DNA of 58,663 bases, from contig NZ_JBASXK010000040.1 in NCBI RefSeq assembly GCF_049276915.1, positions 1 to 58,663 of the forward strand, given 5' to 3'. This DNA comes from Aestuariivita sp049276915 (lineage in GTDB: Bacteria; Pseudomonadota; Alphaproteobacteria; Rhodobacterales; Rhodobacteraceae). Below are positions 49,599 through 57,454 of this stretch, piece by piece. How positions within the stretch are numbered: the first letter of the stretch is position 1; each line of letters begins with the position of its first letter. Below the pieces are notes generated by a model. The model searched no databases. It was not told where the DNA came from and saw nothing but the letters and a program-made list of their open reading frames with translations. A program made the translations under genes and the position numbers.

Positions 49599-50819
49599 AT
49601 GGCTCCGATGGGCTTTGCAACAACACCGTCCCGCTCAAGCTATGACATCGTCATTATCGGCGGAGCGATCATGGGCTCGTCCACGGCCTGGTTTCTTGCC
49701 AATGACCCGGATTTTGACGGCACCGTTCTGGTTGTCGAGCGCGACCCAAGCTATCAGGCCTGCTCGACTGCGCATACGAATTCCTGCATTCGCCAACAAT
49801 TCTCGACCGAGTTGAATGTGCGGATCTCGCAGTTTGGGGCTGATTTCGTCACCAATCTGCGCAGCTATATGGGAGATGAGCGTATCCCCGATATGCCCAT
49901 TCAGAGCTATGGCTATATGTATCTGGCCGATAACGAAGGGTTCGCAGAGGCATTGCGCGAGGCTCAGAAGGTGCAACTGGCATCTGGTGCGCATACCCGA
50001 TTGATGAGCCCGGACGAGATTGCGGCCGAGTATCCGTTCTACCAGCTTGATGACATCGTCTTGGGCAGCATCAATACGGTGAATGAAGGCTACTTCGATG
50101 GTGGCGGCCTGTTTGACTGGTTTCGTCGCTCGGCCCGGGAACGTGGCGTGGAATATGTGCAGGGCGAGGTCAGCGCGATCACGCGGGATGCATCGGGGCA
50201 CAAGGTCCTGAGCGTGACGCTGGCCACAGGTGAGGTGATTGCCTGTGGGCAGGTGGTCAACGCCACGGGCCCGCGTGCGGCGCGCACGGCCGCGATGGCC
50301 GGGATCGGCCTGCCTGTCGAGCCGCGCAAGCGCTTTACCTGGGTGTTCGAGGCGCGCGAGAAGCTGGGGCGTGATCTGCCGCTGACCATCGACCCATCGG
50401 GGGTACATGTGCGTCAGGATGGCCCTGAGACCTATCTTGTCGGCTGCAAGCCGGATCCGGACCCTGCGGTCGCATTTGACGATTTTTCCATGGATCATGC
50501 CATCTGGGAGGAGTTCGTCTGGCCCACTCTGGCCACGCGCATCCCCGCGTTCGAAGCGATCCGGGTCGTGACGGAATGGGCCGGGCATTACGCCTATAAC
50601 ACGCTTGATCAGAACGCAGTTCTGGGACCGCATCCAGAGCTTGGGAATTTCCATTTCATCAACGGATTTTCAGGCCATGGGTTGCAGCAATCCCCGGCCA
50701 TGGGGCGTGGGCTGGCGGAAATGCTGGTGCATGGCCGCTATCACAGCCTTGATCTCAGTCCGTTCGGCTATGGCCGGGTGCTGACCAATTCGGCCATCAT
50801 CGAAAGGGCTGTGATATGA
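49599..50819 (+). CDS. FAD-dependent oxidoreductase (DAO/FOXRED1-like)
   Basis: 406 residues. The Rossmann FAD loop is YDIVIIGGAIMGSSTAWFLA near the N-terminus, then CSTAHTNSCIRQQFSTELNVRISQ, similar to FOXRED1-type oxidases. A late motif NFHFINGFSGHGLQQSPAMGRGLAE completes the FAD site. It oxidises an amine or hydroxy-acid substrate; the specific one is unknown. The ATG at 49599 follows GGAGGAG. It overlaps the next gene by four bases. Confidence 0.88.
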   Translation: MAPMGFATTPSRSSYDIVIIGGAIMGSSTAWFLANDPDFDGTVLVVERDPSYQACSTAHTNSCIRQQFSTELNVRISQFGADFVTNLRSYMGDERIPDMPIQSYGYMYLADNEGFAEALREAQKVQLASGAHTRLMSPDEIAAEYPFYQLDDIVLGSINTVNEGYFDGGGLFDWFRRSARERGVEYVQGEVSAITRDASGHKVLSVTLATGEVIACGQVVNATGPRAARTAAMAGIGLPVEPRKRFTWVFEAREKLGRDLPLTIDPSGVHVRQDGPETYLVGCKPDPDPAVAFDDFSMDHAIWEEFVWPTLATRIPAFEAIRVVTEWAGHYAYNTLDQNAVLGPHPELGNFHFINGFSGHGLQQSPAMGRGLAEMLVHGRYHSLDLSPFGYGRVLTNSAIIERAVI

Positions 50820-51649
50820 AAAAGCTCGTTCTGACCGGTGCCGCGGGCCGACTGGGGTCTTACCTGCGCGAACCGCTCTCCAGGATGTGTGATGAATTGG
50901 TGTCGACGGATATCGCGCCTGAGATCGGCACTCTCTTGCCGGGCGAGACGTTTCGCACGGCTGATCTTGCAAGTTTTGAGCAGATTGCGCCGCTTCTGGA
51001 GGGGGCCGATATGGTTGTGCATTTCGGAGCGATCTCCGATGAGGCCCCGTTCGAAGACTTGCTGGGCCCGAATTTCATCGGGGCCTATAACATCTGGGAG
51101 GCCGCGCGCCGGCATCGGGTGCGCCGTGTGGTCTATGCCAGCTCGATCCATGCCGTTGGAATGCATCCGAAATCTGACGCCATAGGGATTGACGCCGCGC
51201 ACCGCCCGGATGGATTTTATGGGTTGGCCAAGTGTTTCGCAGAAGATCTGGGCCGGATGTACTGGGACAAGAGCGGTGTGGAATCCGTGCATCTGCGAAT
51301 CCTGTCCTGCGCGCAGGTGACCTCGCCGCGGGCGCTGGGCTCATGGTTGTCTTATGATGATCTGATTCAGCTTGTGACGCGCGCCGTGGATACTCCTACG
51401 ACGGGCTTCAGCATCGTCTATGGCGTGTCAGCCAATGATCGGGTGCCGGTCGACAATTCCGGCGCAGGCTTCCTGGGCTATCGACCAAAAGACAATGCAG
51501 AGGTTTACGCTGAAGATATCCTGGCGAAGGCACCGCCTGCCGATCCGACCGATCCGGCCCAGATCTATCACGGTGGGCCCTTCGCCAAAGCCCCGTTGGG
51601 CAAAAGCGGCAAGGCGCTGATGAACATTCCGGATGACAAGAAGACCTGA
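50816..51649 (+). CDS. Uronate-dehydrogenase-like short-chain dehydrogenase
   Basis: 277-residue extended SDR. The NAD loop is LVLTGAAGRLGSYLRE; catalytic residues are S109/S110 and Y135/K139 (YGLAK), in the context KCFAEDLGRMYWDKSG. The sequence strongly resembles uronate dehydrogenase (Udh), for example GFLGYRPKDNAEVY near the end. Udh oxidises galacturonate or glucuronate to the aldarate lactone. That makes a uronic acid or a related sugar acid a candidate TRAP substrate, but this is not proven. Last gene of the unit. Confidence 0.85.
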   Translation: MKKLVLTGAAGRLGSYLREPLSRMCDELVSTDIAPEIGTLLPGETFRTADLASFEQIAPLLEGADMVVHFGAISDEAPFEDLLGPNFIGAYNIWEAARRHRVRRVVYASSIHAVGMHPKSDAIGIDAAHRPDGFYGLAKCFAEDLGRMYWDKSGVESVHLRILSCAQVTSPRALGSWLSYDDLIQLVTRAVDTPTTGFSIVYGVSANDRVPVDNSGAGFLGYRPKDNAEVYAEDILAKAPPADPTDPAQIYHGGPFAKAPLGKSGKALMNIPDDKKT

Positions 51650-51681
51650 GCCAGCACCTGCCGAACGCAACAGGCTTGCGC

Positions 51682-51709
51682 GGGCAGTCCGGGCTTGCTC
51701 TGCCCTTTT
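51682..51709 (+). terminator. Probable terminator after the TRAP operon
   Basis: GGGCAG (51682-51687) with CTGCCC (51700-51705), loop of 12, then TTTT. It lies 32 bases after the last gene and before the convergent puuD. Confidence 0.5.
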
Positions 51710-51802
51710 GGGGCGGGTTCGGTCAGCGCGCCAATAAGAACGCCCAGCGTGTCGATGTCTTGGTCAGCCCAACCTGCACATTCGGGTGGCCCACGAGATG
51801 CA

Positions 51803-53029
51803 TCATGACCCTGTGGCGGCTCGGTACCAGGCCACGATGGCCGCGCGTGCCTCTGGTTGCATGTCGATGGCATTGGGCGGAGGCATGGCGTGGCTGATGC
51901 CGGCCTGCAGATAGATCAGCCTCGCATGACGCGCGACGTCGCTTTGTGTTTCCAGCACGATCCCCTTGGGCGGCCAGGCCAGACCCTGCCAGGCGGGCTC
52001 GCGCGCATGGCACATCGAGCAGTTTCCAAGCACCGTGTCATAGGCATCCTCAAATCCTAGCGCCTGAACGAACTGCGTCTCGATGGGCGTCAGATCGCGC
52101 TCTGCAGCTTCGTCATACCTGTCGCCCATGTTCGCGGTCGACAGCCACATGATGGCGATGAACAACAGGGCCGTTGCACCCCATGTCCAGTGAGGCCGCC
52201 CCTTGCGGGCATGCATCGTGTTGAAGAAATGCCGGATCGTGACACCCATCAGAAAGACCAGCGCGGCGATGATCCAGGCGTGATCGGTCGCGAAGGCCAG
52301 CGGGTAGTGATTGGACAGCATGAGGAAAATCACCGGCAAGGTAAGGTAGTTGTTATGCGTCGATCTGAGCTTGGCGATTTTACCGTATTTGGGGTCCGGA
52401 GTGCGGCCAGCCTTGAGGTCTGCCACGACGATGCGCTGGTTCGGCATGATGATGAAAAACACGTTCGCCGTCATGATCGTTGCGGTGAAAGCGCCCAGAT
52501 GGAGCAGCGCCGCACGCCCGGTAAAGACCTGATTGAGGCCCCAGCTCATCGCGACGATGATTGCAAACAGAACCAGCATCATCAGCGTCGGGCGTTCCCC
52601 TACCGCAGACTTGCACAACCCGTCGTAAAGCAGCCAACCCACCGCTATGGTGGCGGCCGAGATCGCGATGCCCTGCCAAAGCGTGATGTCGGCACGCGAG
52701 GGATCAAGCAGATACAGCTCACCTCCGACCCAGTACACGATCATCAGCAGCGCGGCACCCGACAGCCACGTCGAATAGCTTTCCCATTTGAACCAGGTCA
52801 GATGATCGGGCATCGCTTCGGGAGCAACGAGGTACTTCTGGATGTGATAGAACCCACCGCCATGGACTTGCCATTCCTCGCCGTCAGCCGGTCCCTTGAT
52901 GTTGCGGTTCAAGCCGAGATCAAGCGCGATAAAATAAAATGAAGATCCGATCCATGCCATCGCGGTGATGACATGAAGCCAACGGACGGCAAAACCGATC
53001 CAATCCCACATCACTGCCAGATCATACAT
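51803..53029 (-). CDS. puuD: Urate hydroxylase PuuD
   Basis: 408 residues: an integral membrane protein of about eight helices (WDWIGFAVRWLHVITAMAWIGSS at the start) with a C-terminal cytochrome c domain, CSMCH (C337, C340, H341) and a likely axial M382 in SHAMPPP. PuuD oxidises urate to 5-hydroxyisourate and passes electrons to the respiratory chain. It stands alone; no other urate genes (uraH, uraD) are in the window. Divergent from a LysR regulator that may control it. Confidence 0.92.
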   Translation of the reverse strand: MYDLAVMWDWIGFAVRWLHVITAMAWIGSSFYFIALDLGLNRNIKGPADGEEWQVHGGGFYHIQKYLVAPEAMPDHLTWFKWESYSTWLSGAALLMIVYWVGGELYLLDPSRADITLWQGIAISAATIAVGWLLYDGLCKSAVGERPTLMMLVLFAIIVAMSWGLNQVFTGRAALLHLGAFTATIMTANVFFIIMPNQRIVVADLKAGRTPDPKYGKIAKLRSTHNNYLTLPVIFLMLSNHYPLAFATDHAWIIAALVFLMGVTIRHFFNTMHARKGRPHWTWGATALLFIAIMWLSTANMGDRYDEAAERDLTPIETQFVQALGFEDAYDTVLGNCSMCHAREPAWQGLAWPPKGIVLETQSDVARHARLIYLQAGISHAMPPPNAIDMQPEARAAIVAWYRAATGS

Positions 53030-53090
53030 AAGCTCTGCCTTCTTGATTCGTCCCGTCTGCCCAGTCTATGCGCAGGGGCATTCTTCTGCT

Positions 53091-53103
53091 ATTCCGGCCG
53101 AAT
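53091..53103. promoter_or_regulatory. Possible LysR operator between puuD and lysR
   Basis: ATTCCGGCCGAAT is a near palindrome with ATTC and GAAT ends, in the 102-base divergent gap. It fits the loose LysR T-N11-A rule. No other repeat stands out there. Confidence 0.35.
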
Positions 53104-53131
53104 ACCAAGCAGCATCAAAAAAATCAGAACA

Positions 53132-54049
53132 ATGTCCTATCTCGACAATATCCGAACCTTCGTGCGTGTCTATGAATTGGGCAGCATGTCTGCGGCGGGT
53201 CGTGATTTGCGTATTTCTCCTGCCGTGACATCTTCGCGGATTGCACAGCTTGAGGACCACCTGAACGTCAGGTTGTTTCAACGAACAACGCGCAATCTGA
53301 CGCCGACCGAGCAGGGCAAGGCATTCTACACCGGTGCATGCGAGATATTGGAAGCTGTTGACAGCGCCGAGGCACAGGTTGTCAACATCACCGAAAATCC
53401 GCGCGGCTCGCTTTATGTTGCTGCCCCCTTGGGCGTAGGCAGGCGGCTGATCGCCCCGCAGGTGCCCGAATTTCTCAAGACCTATCCCGAAGTCAGCCTG
53501 CGTCTGCGTCTCACGGACAGGCGGGTGGATCTGACGTCTGAAGGTCTGGATCTGGCATTTTTCCTCGGTCAGCCCGAGGACAGCACCCTGCGCATCCGCA
53601 AGATTGCAGATGTCGAACGGATCCTCTGCGCGGCGCCTGAATACATCGCGGCGCGGGGCAATCCAGCGACCGGAGCCGAATTGATCGCGCAGGGACATGA
53701 GTGCCTCAACCTGCGCTTTCCCGGCGCGACAGAGTTCCAGTGGCGCTTGATCACTCCCGAGGGCGCAAAACGGTTTCGCGTCTCGGGACGCTATGAGGCT
53801 GACGATGGCGAAGTGCTGACCGATTGGGCGCTTGCAGGTCAAGGCATCGCGTTGAAGCCGATTTTCGAGGTTGCCGATCATCTGGCTTCCGGCCGCCTTG
53901 TTCCCGTAGCGACGCAAACGCCGCCTGAACCCATTCAGATGGCCTGTCTGTTCACTCATCGGCGGGGGCAGGATCCCAAGACGCGCTTGTTCATGGATTT
54001 CATCATTGACCGGATAGGTGCTGTGGTGCGCAGCGATGTCCCGGCCTGA
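53132..54049 (+). CDS. LysR-family transcriptional regulator
   Basis: 305 residues. The N-terminal winged helix-turn-helix is FVRVYELGSMSAAGRDLRIS with SSRIAQLEDHLNVRLFQRTTRNL. The effector domain (about 90-300) begins GSLYVAAPLGVGRRLIAPQV. It belongs to the CrgA/AaeR-like group of LysR proteins. The ATG at 53132 has no strong Shine-Dalgarno, but upstream readings have no LysR similarity. Divergent to puuD, so control of urate oxidation is plausible. Confidence 0.9.
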   Translation: MSYLDNIRTFVRVYELGSMSAAGRDLRISPAVTSSRIAQLEDHLNVRLFQRTTRNLTPTEQGKAFYTGACEILEAVDSAEAQVVNITENPRGSLYVAAPLGVGRRLIAPQVPEFLKTYPEVSLRLRLTDRRVDLTSEGLDLAFFLGQPEDSTLRIRKIADVERILCAAPEYIAARGNPATGAELIAQGHECLNLRFPGATEFQWRLITPEGAKRFRVSGRYEADDGEVLTDWALAGQGIALKPIFEVADHLASGRLVPVATQTPPEPIQMACLFTHRRGQDPKTRLFMDFIIDRIGAVVRSDVPA

Positions 54050-54144
54050 ACGGCCTGCAAGATTTTGCCAGTGCCGCGCAGATGGTTTGTGCTGGGCCGC
54101 AGATGCGCTAAGCTGCAGGCAAAGAGCAAAAAACAGGCAAAACG

Positions 54145-55296
54145 ATGAGCATTACAAGACGTCATTTCGGGGTCTCGCTGGCGGCACTTGGCCTTGCGGC
54201 CTGTTCGAATACCTCGATGCCGGGTCCGCGCGGCACCGTTTCGGTCGCCTCAGGCTTGCCGGACGATCTCAAACCGGCTCCAAACGCGGCATATGACGCT
54301 TGGGTGGCGTCGTTCCGTACACGCGCGCCTGCACAAGGCATTTCCCCCGAAACCTTGCGCGTGGCATTTCGCGGCACGGGCTATCTGCCGGGTGTCGTGC
54401 GGCGGGACCGCAATCAGACCGAGTTCAAACGCAGCCTCGAAGACTATCTGGCTATCGCTGTCTCGGACGAGCGGGTCAGCAAGGGGCAGGCTGCCTTTGC
54501 GCGCCACAGGTCTGTGCTGAATGCGCTGGAAGCTCAATACGGGGTTGATGCGGAGATCATCACTGCGATCTGGGGGCTTGAGAGCTTCTTTGGCGAGCGC
54601 AAGGGCGATGTGCCGGTCATATCGGCCACATCCACACTGGCCTTTGACGGACGGCGGGGCGCGTTCTTTGAAAAGCAACTGGTTGCTGCGCTGCAGATCT
54701 TGGAGAACGGTGACATTACCCCGTCGGGCATGATCGGCAGCTGGGCCGGTGCCATGGGGCATACGCAGTTTATCCCGACCTCGTATCTGGCCTTTGCCGT
54801 GGATTACACAGGCGACGGGCGACGCGATATCTGGTCCGAGGATCCAAGCGACTCGCTTGCGTCAACAGCGGCCTATCTGGCGCGCAATGGCTGGACGCGG
54901 GGTCTGCGCTGGGGCGGCGAAGCTGGTCCCGGGGCACCGTCCGGCTCCGAGATCCAGCCGCAACCCGGCGGACCGCGATTTGTCGTTACCTCGAATTTCG
55001 GGGTCATCAAGCGTTACAACAACGCGGATGCCTATGCGATCGGAGTGGGCCATCTGGCCGACCGGATCGGTGGAGGCGCACCACTGCGCGCAAGTTTCCC
55101 GCCCGATGAGTTCGGTCTGACCAAGGATGATCGCACGCGGTTGCAGGAGCGTCTGACAGCACGCGGGTTTGATACCGGTGGAACAGATGGGGTTATCGGA
55201 CCCAAGAGCCGCGGCGCAATCAGCGACTATCAAAGAAGTATCGGTCGACCTGCGACGGGCGATCCGTCTCAGGAGCTGTTGCGCTCGCTGGGGTAG
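54145..55296 (+). CDS. Lytic murein transglycosylase (MltB type) with peptidoglycan-binding domain
   Basis: 383 residues. The signal has a lipobox GLAAC with C20, predicting a lipoprotein; the preceding TRRHFG also suggests a TAT-like start. The MltB-type catalytic domain has E146 in AIWGLESFFG and MGHTQFIPTSYLAFAVD. The C-terminal 65 residues form a PG_binding_1 domain (RLQERLTARGFDTGGTDGVIGPKSRGAISDYQ). It cleaves glycan strands to anhydro-muropeptides at the outer membrane. Monocistronic. Confidence 0.92.
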   Translation: MSITRRHFGVSLAALGLAACSNTSMPGPRGTVSVASGLPDDLKPAPNAAYDAWVASFRTRAPAQGISPETLRVAFRGTGYLPGVVRRDRNQTEFKRSLEDYLAIAVSDERVSKGQAAFARHRSVLNALEAQYGVDAEIITAIWGLESFFGERKGDVPVISATSTLAFDGRRGAFFEKQLVAALQILENGDITPSGMIGSWAGAMGHTQFIPTSYLAFAVDYTGDGRRDIWSEDPSDSLASTAAYLARNGWTRGLRWGGEAGPGAPSGSEIQPQPGGPRFVVTSNFGVIKRYNNADAYAIGVGHLADRIGGGAPLRASFPPDEFGLTKDDRTRLQERLTARGFDTGGTDGVIGPKSRGAISDYQRSIGRPATGDPSQELLRSLG

Positions 55297-55381
55297 GCCC
55301 TGTGGGCTGAACAGCTGCGGAGGGCTCGGATGATGTGCACGGGCTTGCCCGAGCCCGGCGCGGGCAGCGCGCCGCAGATTG

Positions 55382-56098
55382 TCACGAAGCCGACAGCATG
55401 TCGCGAAGATTGCGGTTTTCGGAATTGGCAGGTTCGAAACGCAAAGCCGAATGAATGTCCACCAGATGGCTGCGCATGATTTGTTCGGCCTGATCCGGGT
55501 CGTTCTTGGCGATGGCCTCGATCAGCGCATGGTGAGAATGGCCGTCGCATCGTGCGCTTGCGCGGCTCCAATAGAGCGCGATGATCAGGGAAGACCGGGA
55601 CACAAGACTTTCGACGAACTCGGTGATCGTCTGTTGATCGGCGATGCGCGCGATCTTGACGTGAAACAGACCTGAAAGACGAAGCGCGCGCCCATATGCA
55701 TCTTCGCGGACGGCGCGATGCTCTTCCTCGGTATGCCGCAGCAGGTCTTCTATGTCGCTTTTGGTCGCCTTGAGCGCAGCATTGCGCGCCGTGCGCGGTT
55801 CAAGCAGTTCGCGCGCCTCAAACACTTCACGTGCTTCGCGATGCGAGGGTTCTGCTACGCTGGCTCCACGATTCGGGCGCAAGGTGACAAGATGCATATG
55901 GGCCAGCGATTGAAGCCCGCTGCGCACGATTGTCCGTGAAACGCCATATATTTCAGTAAGATCGCTCTCGGCCAGTCGGGTTCCCGGAGGCAGGCGATGT
56001 TCATGAATGGCCAGTTCGACCCCGGCATGCACGGGGTTGATTGCCAACTCGGGAGGCGTTCTGCCTGAAAAGTCATCTTTGTGGTTGTTCATACGCAT
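55382..56098 (-). CDS. GntR-family regulator (FCD type)
   Basis: 238 residues. An N-terminal winged helix-turn-helix (PPGTRLAESDLTEIYGVSRTIVRSGL) is followed by an FCD all-helical effector domain with metal-binding-type residues (FEARELLEPRTARNAAL, FHVKIARI, SHHALIEAIAKND). Usual ligands are carboxylates. It is divergent from an oligopeptide/dipeptide-type binding protein and probably represses it through the repeats in the shared promoter region. Confidence 0.88.
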   Translation of the reverse strand: MRMNNHKDDFSGRTPPELAINPVHAGVELAIHEHRLPPGTRLAESDLTEIYGVSRTIVRSGLQSLAHMHLVTLRPNRGASVAEPSHREAREVFEARELLEPRTARNAALKATKSDIEDLLRHTEEEHRAVREDAYGRALRLSGLFHVKIARIADQQTITEFVESLVSRSSLIIALYWSRASARCDGHSHHALIEAIAKNDPDQAEQIMRSHLVDIHSALRFEPANSENRNLRDMLSAS

Positions 56099-56392
56099 AG
56101 AATATACGTCTTTGGATTACATACAATCTTGCATGGCAATATGGATCATAGCTGTGTTGCATCGTCAGCATTTGCAGCGCCCGGGACAGTGGCTGGGGAT
56201 TGCATGCGCTTCAATTCAGAGCAAGTCGCGGATTTTTGACCAAATTTTAGTCAATCGCATACATTAAATCATTTAAATCGTATACAATATGAAAGATATA
56301 TGTCGACGCACGGATTTCGATCTCTCTAAGTCAGGCGAGGACACATGCCTGTTCAGGGGGCTGTTCCACGCTAACCAACAGGAGATGAGACG
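56099..56392. promoter_or_regulatory. Divergent region with GntR-like operator repeats
   Basis: 294 bases without a gene. Related elements: ATTACATACAAT (56116-56127), AATCGCATACATT (56253-56265) and AATCGTATACAAT (56276-56288). The last two are 23 bases apart, about two helical turns. They fit the TTGTATACRA-style palindromes of FCD-type GntR proteins, so they may serve the adjacent regulator and the binding-protein promoter. Confidence 0.55.
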
Positions 56393-57454
56393 ATGCGAAA
56401 ATCAGCAAAATATTCGAGTTCCGCGCTGGCGCTGGTGCTGGCCGCGGCGACGCTGACTGCGGCACCCGCTTGGGCGGAAAAAACACTGACGATCGGGATG
56501 ACCGCAGCAGATATCCCCCGAACATCCGGTCAACCGGACCAGGGATTTGAAGGCAACCGGTTCACCGGAATCCCGATGTATGACGCGCTCACGCACTGGG
56601 ATTTGTCTTCCGAGACAGAGCCAAGCGTCATTTTGCCCGGCCTCGCGACGTCCTGGGCGGTCAACCCGGACGATACGACGAAATGGGTGTTCACATTGCG
56701 TGACGGCGTGACCTTCCATGATGGTGCTCCTTTCACGGCTGCCGATGTGGTCTGGAACGTCCAGAAGGTGCTCGATGAGAACGCACCGCATTTTGCACCT
56801 GATCAGGTTGGCGCGACCAAATCGCGTATGCCGACACTTGCATCCGCCCGGGTGATAGATGACCTCACGGTCGAGCTGACGACAACGCAACCGGACAGCT
56901 TCTTGCCGCTCAACATGACGATGTTGTTCATGGCGTCACCCAGCCATTGGCAATCGCTCTATGACGCGGTTGACGCCTCTATCACTGATCCCAAAGAGCG
57001 CGCAGCAGCAGCTTGGACTGCCTTTGCCGCAGATCCATCCGGCACCGGACCGTTCGAAGGCGACCGTCTGGTTCCGCGCGAACGTTTCGAGATGGTGAAG
57101 AACGAGAACTACTGGGATTCGGCACGTACTCCGACGATTGATCGGGTCGTCCTGATCCCGCTGCCTGATGCCAATGCACGCACCGCCGCATTGTTGTCGG
57201 GGCAGGTGGACTGGATCGAAGCTCCGGCTCCGGACGCGATCCCGCGGATCCAGTCTCAAGGCAATGTCGTCTATTCCAACCCTCAGCCGCATGTGTGGCC
57301 TTGGCAGTTGTCGTTCCACGAAGGCTCTCCTTGGCTGGACAAGCGGGTGCGCCATGCTGCCAACCTCTGTGTGAACCGCGAAGAACTGCAGATTCTGCTG
57401 GGCGGCTACATGGGTATTCCCAAAGGATCGGTCGAACCTGGTCACCCATGGTGG
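56393..57454 (+). pseudogene. Peptide-type ABC substrate-binding protein, C-terminus missing
   Basis: Begins as a normal family-5 (DppA/OppA) binding protein: signal peptide to about 28 (PAWA-EK), then GIPMYDALTHWDL, LPGLATSW, FTLRDGVTFHDGAPFTAADVVW and LCVNREELQILLGGYMG. Similarity stops after HPWWG (about residue 354 of an expected 500-530). Beyond it the frame continues to a stop at 57565 but reads the complement of atpD (the tail HHEGLGQEPLQPP is antisense to RLQRFLTQPFM). So the gene is truncated by a junction with the atpD gene coming from the other side. No permease genes are present. Confidence 0.82.
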
